Assembly: GCA_014534345.1 (NCBI GenBank)
Contig: JACVRR010000009.1
Location: 1-40,966, forward strand
DNA from: Thermoleophilia bacterium
Lineage (GTDB): Bacteria > Actinomycetota > Thermoleophilia > Gaiellales > Gaiellaceae
DNA: 40,966 nucleotides
Direction of reading: 5' to 3'
Shown here: one piece after another, positions 31,131 to 38,422 of the stretch
Layout of the letters: every line of letters begins with the position of its first letter
Numbering within the stretch: position 1 is the first letter of the stretch
Notes under the pieces: model-generated
Told to the model about the DNA's origin: nothing
The model's database searches: none
The model's input: the letters and a program-made list of their open reading frames with translations, nothing else
Program-made: the position numbers and the translations under genes

Positions 31131-31706
31131 ATGGCGGTCACACGCGAACGCGCCTGGCAAACGCTCACGCGCTACACGAAGAGCGAGGCGCTGCTCCGGC
31201 ACGCCCTCGCGGTCGAGGCGGGTGTGCGGGCGTACGCGCGCAAGCTCGGCGGCGACGAGGAGCTGTGGGCGGCGACCGCGCTGCTGCACGACTTCGACTA
31301 CGAGATCCACCCGACCCTCGACCGGCACCCGCAGGACGGCGCGCCGATCCTGCGCGAGGAGGGCTACCCCGAGGAGCTGGTCGAGGCCGTCCTCTCGCAC
31401 GCGCAGCACCTCGGCCTACCGCGCGACACGCCGCTCGAGAAGGCGCTGTTCGCCTGCGACGAGCTGTCGGGGTTCATCCACGCCTGCGGGCGCGTGCGGC
31501 CCGACGGCCTCGAGACGCTCGAGCCGAAGTCGGTCAAGAAGAAGCTCAAGCAGCCGTCCTTCGCCGCGGGGGTGAACCGCGACGACGTCTACCAGGGCGC
31601 CGAGGAGCTGGGCGTCGACCTGGACGAGCACATCCGCTTCGTGATCGAGGCGATGCGGCCGATCTCCGCCGAGCTCGGGCTGCCGACCGCCGCGACGCCG
31701 GCGTAG
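31131..31706 (+). CDS. HD-domain (HDIG-type) phosphohydrolase-like protein
   Basis: A 191-aa protein with the HD metal-site pattern: LLRHALAVEAGVRAYARKLG, AATALLHDFDYEIHPTLDRHPQDGA, ILREEGYPEELVEAVLSHAQHLG, then KALFACDELSGFI with a further conserved Asp. The order H..HD..H..H..D matches stand-alone HDIG proteins whose substrates are usually nucleotides or are unknown. The track places the start upstream inside murA; the ATG at 31131 fits the domain and sits 10 nt after TATCCT with no ribosome site, so the mRNA may be leaderless or nearly so. Divergent from murA. Confidence 0.85.
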   Translation: MAVTRERAWQTLTRYTKSEALLRHALAVEAGVRAYARKLGGDEELWAATALLHDFDYEIHPTLDRHPQDGAPILREEGYPEELVEAVLSHAQHLGLPRDTPLEKALFACDELSGFIHACGRVRPDGLETLEPKSVKKKLKQPSFAAGVNRDDVYQGAEELGVDLDEHIRFVIEAMRPISAELGLPTAATPA

Positions 31707-31760
31707 CGGGCCGCCTCGCAGGGCGCCGACGCGTCGCGGGGAGCGGCGGCCGCGGGTCTC

Positions 31761-31774
31761 GCCTGCGAGCAGGC
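31761..31774 (+). terminator. Hairpin after the HD-domain gene
   Basis: GCCTGC-GA-GCAGGC, 55 nt downstream of the stop at 31706. In practice a 4-bp stem with a CGAG loop plus outer pairs. Weak, no U-run. Confidence 0.3.
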
Positions 31775-31906
31775 CGGTTCGACACGCACGCTCGTCCGTC
31801 GAGCGGAGAGCGGCTCGCGCAACACGCGGACGCCGCGCTCGGCCGTCCGGCGACGGGCTTACTCCCGGAGATGACGCGCCGCGGCGCTTCCGCGCTTCCG
31901 CGCACT

Positions 31907-31923
31907 CCCCACCCAGGGTGGGG
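31907..31923. terminator. CCCCACCC/GGGTGGGG hairpin
   Basis: CCCCAC-CCAGG-GTGGGG, a 6-bp stem with a 5-nt loop, between convergent genes. On the plus strand ATCTCTC follows, not a U-tract. It could end transcription in either direction. Confidence 0.4.
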
Positions 31924-32082
31924 ATCTCTCCGTCGTCCACCCGCCACCCGGCTCGAGCGTAACGCCGCATCGCGCGCAGGAGCGCGCCGGAAGCGAGCCA
32001 AGTTCGTGATCATCCGCGGTGAGACGCGGCGCGCGTCGCCCGCCGCGCCGCCGGCGACGGCCGCCACCCTCGCGCGCCCGCG

Positions 32083-32547
32083 TCAGCCGCGCTCCACCAG
32101 CCGTCGCGCCTCGGCGCGGGCGCGGCGGTTCAGCGGGAGCATCCTCAGCCGGGCGAACGCCTGCTGCGAGACCGCGTGGTACTCGTCTTCCAGCTCCGTA
32201 AACGGCCCGAGCGCCTCGTCGACGTCGGCCGAGCCGCGGAAGCGGACGTACGCGATCGCGCGGGTCGCCCAGCGCGGCGACAGGCGCCGCGCGAGCAGCT
32301 GCTCCGCCCAGCCGCGCGCGAGCAGCATGGCCGCCTCGCTGGCGTTCATCCCGCCGCGCCCGAGCTCGCGCAGCGCGCGCTCGAACGTCCGGCGCGCCTC
32401 GCCCGCGTCGGACTCACCCGCCTCGGCGAGGCTACGCACCGCCGGCACGTCGTGCCCCTCCGCGAGCAGCTCGCGGGCGATCTCGGACAGCTGGCTGGTC
32501 AGGATGTGGCCGGCGCGCCAGCGGGCCTCGAGCTCGTCGAGGTTCAC
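32083..32547 (-). CDS. Uncharacterised helical protein
   Basis: A 154-aa, probably all-helical cytoplasmic protein I do not recognise. Features: MNLDELEARWRAGHILTSQLSEIARELLAEGHDVPAVRSLAEAG, a central Gly-rich turn (LGRGGMNASEAAMLLARGWAEQLLARR), WATRAIAYVRFRGSADVDEALGPFTELEDEYHAV and a basic C-terminus. No signal peptide or membrane helix. Start is the GTG at 32547 with GAGG 7 nt upstream. Its whole upstream spacer is a repeat also found before the unrelated membrane protein at 36468, which suggests shared control. Confidence 0.7.
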   Translation of the reverse strand: MNLDELEARWRAGHILTSQLSEIARELLAEGHDVPAVRSLAEAGESDAGEARRTFERALRELGRGGMNASEAAMLLARGWAEQLLARRLSPRWATRAIAYVRFRGSADVDEALGPFTELEDEYHAVSQQAFARLRMLPLNRRARAEARRLVERG

Positions 32548-32628
32548 CGGGCAGCCTCGGTGTTGCTGCGGCGGAGCGGGCGAACGACGGACGAGGCGTT
32601 CATCCGGCCAAACCCGACGCGTAGCGTT
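32548..32628 (-). repeat. Homologous spacer, copy A (possible ribosome-site-sequestering leader)
   Basis: An 81-nt spacer that aligns without gaps over 73 positions with 36471-36547 (copy B), about 54 identical by hand count. Shared parts are GCTACGCGTC near the upstream stop, GGCCGG, CCTCG, CTCCGC.GCAG and CACCGAGG. Both copies begin 2-4 nt after a TGA and end 7 nt after GAGG with the next start codon. In this copy GCCTCG can pair with CGAGGC, which contains the ribosome site. Confidence 0.65.
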
Positions 32629-33711
32629 TCATGCCAGCGCCTCGACCAGCCGCTCGAGGTCGTCCTCGTTCGTCCAGTAGCCGCAGGAGGCGCGGACGAG
32701 CCCGGTTCCCGGGAGGTCGCGGACGATCACGCCGCGCTCGGCCGCCCGCGCGACCGCGTCCGCCGCCGCGTCGTCCCCGAGCCGGATGCTGACGAGCGTG
32801 CCGCCGCCGTCGGCCGCGACGAGGTCGAAGCGCGCCCCCAGCAGCTCGCGGCAGCGGGCCGTCATCGCCGCCGCGCGCTCGTACCCCCACTCCGGCAACT
32901 CGGCGAGCGCGGTCTCGAGCCCGGCCAGCGCGGGCAGCCCGAGCCATCCCCAGTCGTGGCGGCCGGCGCCCGGGCGCGCGGTGAACGAGCCGTCGGGCTC
33001 GTAGCCGACCTGCGCGAAGTAGCTGGGCAGCGCGACCCGCACCGCCTGGGGGTCGCGGACGACGAGCGCCCCGGTCCCGTCCGGCCCGCACAACCACTTC
33101 TGGGCCGAGACGGTGTAGAAGTCGTAGCGGGAGGCGTCGACGGGGATCGCGCCGGCCGACTGCGCGCCGTCCACCAGCAGCGGCAACCCGGTCGCCTCCT
33201 GCAGCTCGTCGATCGGCAGCAGCTCCCCCGTGAACCAGGACACGTGCTGCAACGCCAGCAGGCGCGTTCGCGGGGTGACCGCCTCCAGCAGCGCGGCAAG
33301 CGCCTCGTCCCGTCGGCGGCCGAGCACCGGCGCGACGCGCACGGTCGCGCCCGACGCGTGCAGCGGCCCCACGAGCCCGAAGTGCTCCGAGTCCGTCGTC
33401 ACGACCTCGTCGCCCGGGCCGAGGCCGAGGCCCGCGACCACGATCCGGCACGAGTCGGATGTCGAGCCGGTCAGCGCGACCTGCTCCGCCTCGACGCGAA
33501 GCAGCGCGGCCAGCGCCGCCCGGACGCGCGTCCGCGCTTCGAGCACCTCCTCGATGTGCCGGCGCGACCCCCGGCCGAGGTCGGCGTCGCGGCGCTGTGC
33601 CGCTTCGACGGCGGCGACGGTCGCGCGGGAGAGCGGCCCCATCGAGCCCGCGTTCAGGAACGCGACCCGCTCCAGGAGCGGGAACCGCGCCCGCGCCTCC
33701 GCGAATGTCAC
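32629..33711 (-). CDS. Class V aminotransferase-fold PLP enzyme
   Basis: A 360-aa fold-type I PLP enzyme: FLNAGSMGPLSRATVAAVEAAQRRDADLGRG, TGSTSDSCRIVVAGLGLGPGDEVVTTDSEH, LLALQHVSWFTGELLPIDEL, LPLLVDGAQSAGAIPVD (PLP Asp) and DFYTVSAQKWLCGPDGTGALVV (Schiff-base Lys in SAQKW). The substrate class is open; isopenicillin-N-epimerase-like or cysteine desulfurase-like members share this layout, and the catalytic Cys loop of group I NifS/IscS enzymes is not evident. The GTG at 33711 overlaps the upstream stop (GTGA), giving coupled translation with the EEP-fold gene. Followed by repeat spacer A. Confidence 0.9.
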   Translation of the reverse strand: MTFAEARARFPLLERVAFLNAGSMGPLSRATVAAVEAAQRRDADLGRGSRRHIEEVLEARTRVRAALAALLRVEAEQVALTGSTSDSCRIVVAGLGLGPGDEVVTTDSEHFGLVGPLHASGATVRVAPVLGRRRDEALAALLEAVTPRTRLLALQHVSWFTGELLPIDELQEATGLPLLVDGAQSAGAIPVDASRYDFYTVSAQKWLCGPDGTGALVVRDPQAVRVALPSYFAQVGYEPDGSFTARPGAGRHDWGWLGLPALAGLETALAELPEWGYERAAAMTARCRELLGARFDLVAADGGGTLVSIRLGDDAAADAVARAAERGVIVRDLPGTGLVRASCGYWTNEDDLERLVEALA

Positions 33712-34517
33712 CCGACGACCGCCTCGACGGGGGCGTGGTCCGAGAGCAGGAGGCCGTTCCGCCGACGCCGCGCGGCGGGCCAGGTCGTGACGGGACCCAC
33801 GTCGGCGCCGCGCGCGAGCACGTGGTCGATGCCACGGCCACCGCCGCGGAATCCCCAATCCGGCTTCGCCAGCTCGCGCAGCGTCCACGACGTCGCCGTC
33901 CGGGCGTTGAAGTCGCCGGCGAGGACGCACACCTCGTCCGGCCGCGCGACGGTGTCGGCGAACACCGCGGCGCGGAGGAGCTCCGCGTCAGCCAGCCGCG
34001 CGTCCGGCCGGTAGGCCGTCGCATGCAGGTTGGCGACGAGCGCCGTCCGGCCGTCGGGGAGCGCGAGCCGGACGGCGTGGCAGACCCGGCGCTCGCCCGC
34101 CCAGGCGAGACGAGCGACCGGCGAAAGCGCGAGCCAGTGCGCCTGCGCCCGCCGGAACCGCCGCGGGTTGAGCACGATGCAGCCGGCCGCCTCCGGGCGG
34201 TGCTCGGGCCGGACGAGGATCGCGTTCGCCTGCCCGGCGAACGCGGAGCGGAACAGGCCGTGGTGCAGGCGGGTCAGCGCGCGCCCGAGCGACGGGGTCG
34301 CCGGGAACGGCCCCACGCTCGCGCGCGCGGCCGGCTCGCCGAACGCCGCGAGGCCGCTCCAGGCCGCCAGCCGGTCGAGCGCCCACAGGGGCACCTCCTG
34401 CAGGCAGAGCACGTCGGGCCGGTCGGCGCTCGCGAGGCCGACGGCCTCCTCCAGCCGGGCGGCGCGGCGCGGCGGGACGGTGTTGCCGTGGAAGAGGTTC
34501 CAGGTGCGGACGAGCAC
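33708..34517 (-). CDS. Endonuclease/exonuclease/phosphatase family protein
   Basis: A 269-aa EEP-fold hydrolase. Hallmarks: RTWNLFHGN at the start, DVLCLQEVPLWALDRLA (metal Glu in LQE), ALVANLHATAYRPDARLADAELL, VCVLAGDFNART (catalytic GDFN), GGGRGIDHVLARG and the terminal LLLSDHAPVEAVV (SDH). Such proteins are nucleases or lipid/sugar phosphatases; the specificity is not evident. The start is a GTG only 20 nt from the divergent GTG at 34538, behind TAGAGT 8 nt upstream, so its message is probably leaderless. Confidence 0.92.
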   Translation of the reverse strand: MLVRTWNLFHGNTVPPRRAARLEEAVGLASADRPDVLCLQEVPLWALDRLAAWSGLAAFGEPAARASVGPFPATPSLGRALTRLHHGLFRSAFAGQANAILVRPEHRPEAAGCIVLNPRRFRRAQAHWLALSPVARLAWAGERRVCHAVRLALPDGRTALVANLHATAYRPDARLADAELLRAAVFADTVARPDEVCVLAGDFNARTATSWTLRELAKPDWGFRGGGRGIDHVLARGADVGPVTTWPAARRRRNGLLLSDHAPVEAVVG

Positions 34518-34524
34518 GGCGGCC

Positions 34525-34531
34525 TACTCTA
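34525..34531. promoter_or_regulatory. Bidirectional -10 heptamer serving two leaderless genes
   Basis: TACTCTA gives TACTCT on the plus strand, 7 nt before the GTG at 34538, and TAGAGT on the minus strand, 8 nt before the GTG at 34517. The entire divergent gap is 20 nt with no Shine-Dalgarno on either side. Confidence 0.6.
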
Positions 34532-34537
34532 CGGCGC

Positions 34538-35584
34538 GTGCGCGTCCTGCTCGCGGACCCGCCCGCGTTCACGCCCGCGTACGACCACGCGCTCGCGGCG
34601 GCGCTCGCGGCCGCCGGCGCCGAGGTCGAGCTCGTGACCGCCCGCTTCCGCTTCGGCGAGGCGCCGCGTCCCGACGGCTACCGGCGAACGGAGCTCTTCT
34701 ACGGGCTGTCGGGGCGGGTGTTCCGGCGCTCGCGCCTGCGGTTGCCGCTGAAGCTGGCCGAGCACGCCGTCGGCCTCGCCCGCCTGGCGGGCCGCGCGGC
34801 GGACGTCACCCACTTCCAGTGGCTCCCCGTGCCGCAACTGGACGACCTCCTGCTGCGGCGCCGCCACCCGTCCGTCCTCACGGCGCACGATGTCCTCCCG
34901 CGCCGGACGGCGCGCCGGCGCGCGCGCCGGGGGCCGCGGTTGGGGCGCCTCGCCGCCGGGGGCGTGCCCCGCGAGCGCGCGCGCGGCGCGCTGGTTGCGC
35001 TCGGCGTGCCCGCCGCCCGCCTGCGCGTGATCCCGCACCCGGTCTTCCCCGCGGACGTCACGCCGGCCGACGACGGGCGCACCGTGCTCGCGCTCGGCGT
35101 CATCCGCCCCTACAAGCAGCTCGAGCACGCCGTCGAGGCGGCGCGGAGGGCGGACGCGCGGCTGCTGGTGGCCGGCGATCCCGCCATGCCGCTCCGCCGT
35201 CCGGCCGGTGACGGGGTCGAGTGGCGGCTCGGCTACCTGCCGGAGGACGAGCTCGACCGCGCGCTCGCCGACTCGACGCTCGCCGTCTTCCCGTACCGGG
35301 CGGAGCTCGACCAGAGCGGCGCGCTGCTGCGCGCGCTCGGCGCGGGCGTGCCGGCCGTCGTCTACGACGTTGCGGGCCTCCCCGAGCCGGTGCGGGCGTT
35401 CGGCGCGGGCCGGGTCGTGCCGGCGGACGACGTCGGCGCGCTCGCCGGCGCGGTCCGCGAGCTCCTGGACGATCCGGACGCGCTCGCCGCCGCCCGCGAG
35501 GGCGCGCGTCGGGCGCGCGCGGCGCTGACCTGGGACGCGTCCGCGCGCGCGCACCTCGAGCTGTACGAGGAGCTTCGCGGATGA
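34538..35584 (+). CDS. GT4-like glycosyltransferase
   Basis: A 348-aa GT-B protein. The N-terminal Rossmann domain begins VLLADPPAFTPAYDHALAAALAAAGAEVELVTARF; AADVTHFQWLPVPQLDDLLL and LTAHDVLPR are typical of donor-cleft GT4 enzymes. The C-terminal domain has RTVLALGVIRPYKQLEHAVEAAR, RLLVAGDPA and RAELDQSGALLRALGAGVPAVVYDVAGLPEPVRAFGAGRVVPADD, in which DQSGALLRALGAG replaces the common E-x7-E loop. Substrate unknown. GTG start is fixed by the tight divergent promoter. Its stop overlaps a 29-codon ORF (ATGA). Confidence 0.87.
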   Translation: MRVLLADPPAFTPAYDHALAAALAAAGAEVELVTARFRFGEAPRPDGYRRTELFYGLSGRVFRRSRLRLPLKLAEHAVGLARLAGRAADVTHFQWLPVPQLDDLLLRRRHPSVLTAHDVLPRRTARRRARRGPRLGRLAAGGVPRERARGALVALGVPAARLRVIPHPVFPADVTPADDGRTVLALGVIRPYKQLEHAVEAARRADARLLVAGDPAMPLRRPAGDGVEWRLGYLPEDELDRALADSTLAVFPYRAELDQSGALLRALGAGVPAVVYDVAGLPEPVRAFGAGRVVPADDVGALAGAVRELLDDPDALAAAREGARRARAALTWDASARAHLELYEELRG

Positions 35585-35670
35585 GCGCGCCTCGCACCCG
35601 GGTGGACCGCGGCGACGCCCTCGTCCTCGCGGCCGTGCGCCGCCGCCTCCGCGCCGGGGTCGCTCCGTGA
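35581..35670 (+). CDS. 29-aa mini-ORF between two coupled genes
   Basis: MSAPRTRVDRGDALVLAAVRRRLRAGVAP. Its ATG overlaps the glycosyltransferase stop (ATGA) and its TGA overlaps the next GTG (GTGA), so ribosomes can pass through all three without leaving. The product would be a basic amphipathic helix. Too short for the track except as the tail of a shadow ORF. It may be a real small protein or just a coupling device. Confidence 0.45.
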   Translation: MSAPRTRVDRGDALVLAAVRRRLRAGVAP

Positions 35671-35981
35671 GCTTCCGGCGGGCGCGCTTCGGCGACCTGA
35701 TCGAGCGTCAGCTGGCGCTCTTCGTCGAGGACGACGGCGACCTGCTCGAGGACGTCGACGCCGCACTCGCGCGCTACGACGGAGCCGACCGCGACGAGGC
35801 CGAGGAGCTGTTCGGCGACTACCAGCTCGCGCTCGAGGCCGCCGCCGAACGCCTGGCCGAGCTTCGCGACGCCTACGGACGGACACTCGCCGGCGCGGAC
35901 GCGGAGCGCTACGAGGAGGAGTTCAACGGCGCCGTCTCGCGCCGCTGGCCGGCCCTCACCGCCGCGATCGAGGAGGCGTGA
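35667..35981 (+). CDS. Small acidic helical protein, unknown function
   Basis: A 104-aa protein, strongly acidic and helical: FGDLIERQLALFVEDDGDLLEDVDAALARYDGADRDEAEELFGDYQLALEAAAERLAELRDAYGRTLAGADAERYEEEFNGAVSRRWPAL. No motif known to me. Codon use and acid-rich amphipathic pattern look like genuine coding sequence. The GTG overlaps the mini-ORF stop. Ends 7 nt before the convergent membrane-protein gene. A partner-binding or adaptor role is conceivable but not shown. Confidence 0.7.
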   Translation: MSFRRARFGDLIERQLALFVEDDGDLLEDVDAALARYDGADRDEAEELFGDYQLALEAAAERLAELRDAYGRTLAGADAERYEEEFNGAVSRRWPALTAAIEEA

Positions 35982-35988
35982 CCAGCCG

Positions 35989-36468
35989 TTACAGCCCGTG
36001 CGCGAACGCGCCCACGATCGCGCCGTAGACGAGGTGCAGCGCCACCATGACCGCGGCCGTCGCGTGCCCGTAGTTCCAGAGCATGAAGCCGGGCGGCTCC
36101 AGGAGCGGCGCCTCCTCGGGGTCCGACCACGGCGTGCCCATGCGCGGGTGCACGGCGGGGAGCAGCACGTTGACCAGCGCGCCGCCGGCGAACGCGGCGT
36201 GCACGAGCCCGAGCAGGCCGCCGAACAGCCAGTCGGCGCGCCCGGTGGCCGCGAACACCGCGTAGTAGGCGAGCGCGAAGAGCAGGCCGTTGACGAAGTG
36301 CACGGCGAAGCCGATCACCTCCGCGCGGCTGCGGTTCGGTGTGAACGCCGTCCCCAGGAGGAGCGGCAGGTCCATCCGGGTGACGCCGGCCTCCTGCGCC
36401 AGCCGCAGGCCGCTGGTCAGCACGACCGTGCCGACCAGGCCCCCGGCCAGCGCGCCCCAGAGGCTCAT
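35989..36468 (-). CDS. Small multipass membrane protein, unknown function
   Basis: A 159-aa membrane protein with about four helices: LWGALAGGLVGTVVLTSGLRLA, EVIGFAVHFVNGLLFALAYYAVF, WLFGGLLGLVHAAFAGGALVNVLL and GHATAAVMVALHLVYGAIVGAF. A conserved-looking loop (HPRMGTPWSDPEEAPLLEPPGFMLWNYGHAT) precedes the last helix. I have no family name for it. The ATG at 36468 has GAGG 7 nt upstream inside repeat copy B. The track start at 36525 lies in the repeat and is unlikely. Confidence 0.75.
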   Translation of the reverse strand: MSLWGALAGGLVGTVVLTSGLRLAQEAGVTRMDLPLLLGTAFTPNRSRAEVIGFAVHFVNGLLFALAYYAVFAATGRADWLFGGLLGLVHAAFAGGALVNVLLPAVHPRMGTPWSDPEEAPLLEPPGFMLWNYGHATAAVMVALHLVYGAIVGAFAHGL

Positions 36469-36550
36469 GGGGCCACCTCGGTGCGACTGCAGCGGAGAAG
36501 ATGTGCGACGTCCGAGGAGGGCCACCGGCCAGACCAGACGCGTAGCGTGC
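36469..36550 (-). repeat. Homologous spacer, copy B
   Basis: An 82-nt spacer between the GH15 stop and the membrane-protein ATG, homologous to 32548-32628. Same order of blocks and the same 7-nt spacing from GAGG to the start codon. Here CCTCGG can pair with CCGAGG across the ribosome site. The core CCAGACCAGACGCG at 36529-36542 corresponds to CCAAACCCGACGCG in copy A. Confidence 0.65.
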
Positions 36551-38353
36551 TCATCGGCCGGCGTCCGCGCGCTCGAGCGCGACGGCGGCGGTGACGAGCG
36601 CGAGGTGGACGAGCGCCTGTGGGAAGTTGCCGAGGAAGGTGCCGTCCGCCGCCATCTCCTCGGAGTACAGCCCGACGTCGTTCGCGAGCGAGACGAGGTC
36701 GCCCATCAGCGCCGCCGCCTCGTCGACCCGGCCCGTCTTCGCCAGCGCGCCGACGAGCCAGAACGAGCACGGCAGGAAGAAGCCCTCGTTGCCGTCCAGG
36801 CCGTCCTCGCCCCGGTAGCGGCAGACGAGCGGGCCCTCCGCGAGCTCGCGCCGCACGGCGTCCACGGTGGCGACCAGCCGCGCGTCGTCGGAGCGGGAGT
36901 ACTCGAACAGCGCGAGCGTCAGCAGGCTGGCGTCCAGCTCGCGCAGCGACGTCGCGCGGACGTAGGTTCCCCGCTCGTCGTCCCAGCCCTCCGCGTCGAC
37001 GAACGCCCGGATCGCGTCCGCCTCGGCGCGCCAGCGGCGCCGCCGGTCGGGCACGAGGCCGCGGTCCGCCAGCTTGCAGGCGCGATCGAGCGCGACCCAG
37101 CACATCGCCTTCGACTGGACGAAGTGGGCGGGGGCGGAGCGGACCTCCCAGATCCCCGCGTCGCGCTCCCGCCAGTGCTCGCACACCCAGTCGGCGATCG
37201 AGCCGACGTCCCGGCGCGACGCCGCGCGCAGCTCGCCGCAGTGCTGCGCGTACAGCCAGATGCTCTCGAACCAGGCGCCGTAGACGTCGAGCTGCGTCTG
37301 CGCGGCGGCGCCGTTGCCGACCCGCACCGGGCGGGAGCCGCGGTAGCCGGCGAGCTCGAGCTCCTCCTCCCCCGTGTGCAGGTCGCCGTCCACGCGGTAG
37401 AGCACTTTCAGCTCCGGCCGGCTCTGCGCGGTCGCGTGGCCGAGCCACCAGAGGAACGCCTCGGCCTCGGACTCGAATCCGAGCTGCAGCAGCGTTGTCA
37501 CGGTGTACGCGGCGTCACGGATCCAGGTGTAGCGGTAGTCCCAGTTGCGCTCGCCGCCGATCCACTCGGGCAGCGAGGTCGTCGGCGCCGCGACGATGGC
37601 GCCGGACGGCGTGAAGACGAGCAGCTTCAGCGCCAGCGCGCTGCGGACGATCTCGCCCTTCCACGGGCCGTCGTACGCGACGCGAGCACTCCAGTCGCGC
37701 CAGAACTGCACCGTCCGCGCCAGCCGGCGCTCCGTGTCGTCGCGCGCGCCGAGGACGAGCGGCTGCCTGCTCGCCGCGTCGAGGTCGAGCAGGGCGGTCT
37801 CCCCCGCGGCGAGCTCGAAGCGGCCGCCGAAGCCGCCGCGGTCGACCTCGACCTCGCCGGCGCCCCAGGCGCCGAGCGCCACGGCCTCGCGTCCCGAGAG
37901 TGCCACGGGGCGCCCGGCCCGCCGCTCGATCCGCGTCTTGCCGCCGGCGTACCCGAAGCGAGGCTCGACCCGCCAGGCGAACGCGACGCGCCCGGCCAGC
38001 CCCTCGACGCGGCGCACCAGCTCGCGCAGCGGAGAGAGCCACGTGCGGTCGGCCACGGCGAGCGCGTCCGTGACCCGCGCGACGCCGGACGCGGTGCGGA
38101 AGGTGGTCTCCAGCACGTTCGTCCCCTCGGCGTAGCGGCGCTCGACCGCGAACGGCTCCTCCGGGGCGAGCGTGAAGGCGCCGCCCTGCTCGGCGTCGAG
38201 CAGACGGCCGAACACGCTCGGCGAGTCGACGTTCGGCAGGCACAGCCAGTCGATCGACCCGTCGCGGGCGACCAGCGCCGCCGTGCGGCCGTCGCCGATC
38301 ACAGCGTAGTCGCGGATCGGCGCGTACCCGTTCACTCGGCCGTCGTCGCTCAT
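36551..38353 (-). CDS. GH15 family glucoamylase/trehalase-like enzyme
   Basis: A 600-aa glycoside hydrolase. The N-terminal beta domain starts YAPIRDYAVIGDGRTAALVARDGSIDWLCLPNVDSPSVFGRLLD, the signature of bacterial GH15 trehalase/glucan-1,4-alpha-glucosidase proteins. The (alpha/alpha)6 barrel holds NWDYRYTWIRDAAYTVTTLLQLG, GIWEVRSAPAHFVQSKAMCWVALDRA (general acid Glu in WEVR) and GLYSEEMAADGTFLGNFPQALVHLALV (second catalytic Glu). No signal peptide, so it acts in the cytoplasm, probably on trehalose or alpha-glucans. The ATG at 38353 is set by the conserved start; a bidirectional promoter lies upstream. Its stop is followed directly by repeat copy B. Confidence 0.93.
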   Translation of the reverse strand: MSDDGRVNGYAPIRDYAVIGDGRTAALVARDGSIDWLCLPNVDSPSVFGRLLDAEQGGAFTLAPEEPFAVERRYAEGTNVLETTFRTASGVARVTDALAVADRTWLSPLRELVRRVEGLAGRVAFAWRVEPRFGYAGGKTRIERRAGRPVALSGREAVALGAWGAGEVEVDRGGFGGRFELAAGETALLDLDAASRQPLVLGARDDTERRLARTVQFWRDWSARVAYDGPWKGEIVRSALALKLLVFTPSGAIVAAPTTSLPEWIGGERNWDYRYTWIRDAAYTVTTLLQLGFESEAEAFLWWLGHATAQSRPELKVLYRVDGDLHTGEEELELAGYRGSRPVRVGNGAAAQTQLDVYGAWFESIWLYAQHCGELRAASRRDVGSIADWVCEHWRERDAGIWEVRSAPAHFVQSKAMCWVALDRACKLADRGLVPDRRRRWRAEADAIRAFVDAEGWDDERGTYVRATSLRELDASLLTLALFEYSRSDDARLVATVDAVRRELAEGPLVCRYRGEDGLDGNEGFFLPCSFWLVGALAKTGRVDEAAALMGDLVSLANDVGLYSEEMAADGTFLGNFPQALVHLALVTAAVALERADAGR

Positions 38354-38360
38354 GTGCGCG

Positions 38361-38390
38361 TTGCCTCGATCCCCCCGGCGTCGTACGATA
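38361..38390. promoter_or_regulatory. Divergent promoter, GH15 / subtilisin
   Basis: TTGCCT (38361-38366), exactly 17 nt, then TACGAT (38384-38389) forms a good sigma70-type promoter for the protease. TACGATA read on the minus strand gives TATCGT, a -10 for the GH15 gene. Both 5' UTRs would be about 25 nt and both genes have purine-rich ribosome sites. Confidence 0.6.
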
Positions 38391-38422
38391 CGGCCGCCCT
38401 TTTCCACGAACCGGAGTGGTCC

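Larger units (their letters stand above)
31707..32082. other. 376-nt intergenic region, two hairpins, no gene seen
   Basis: Lies between the convergent HD gene and the 154-aa hypothetical. Two perfect inverted repeats stand out: GCCTGC-GA-GCAGGC at 31761-31774 and CCCCACCC-A-GGGTGGGG at 31907-31923. The direct repeat GCGCTTCCGCGCTTCC lies at 31883-31898. The small track ORFs here are Arg/Ala/Pro-rich and not protein-like. I see no RNA gene or promoter. Confidence 0.5.

Noticed and set aside
31707-32082. Possible CRISPR-like or tandem repeat in the 376-nt gap
   Set aside because: Only one short doubled unit (GCGCTTCC twice) and two hairpins; no regular repeat-spacer pattern.
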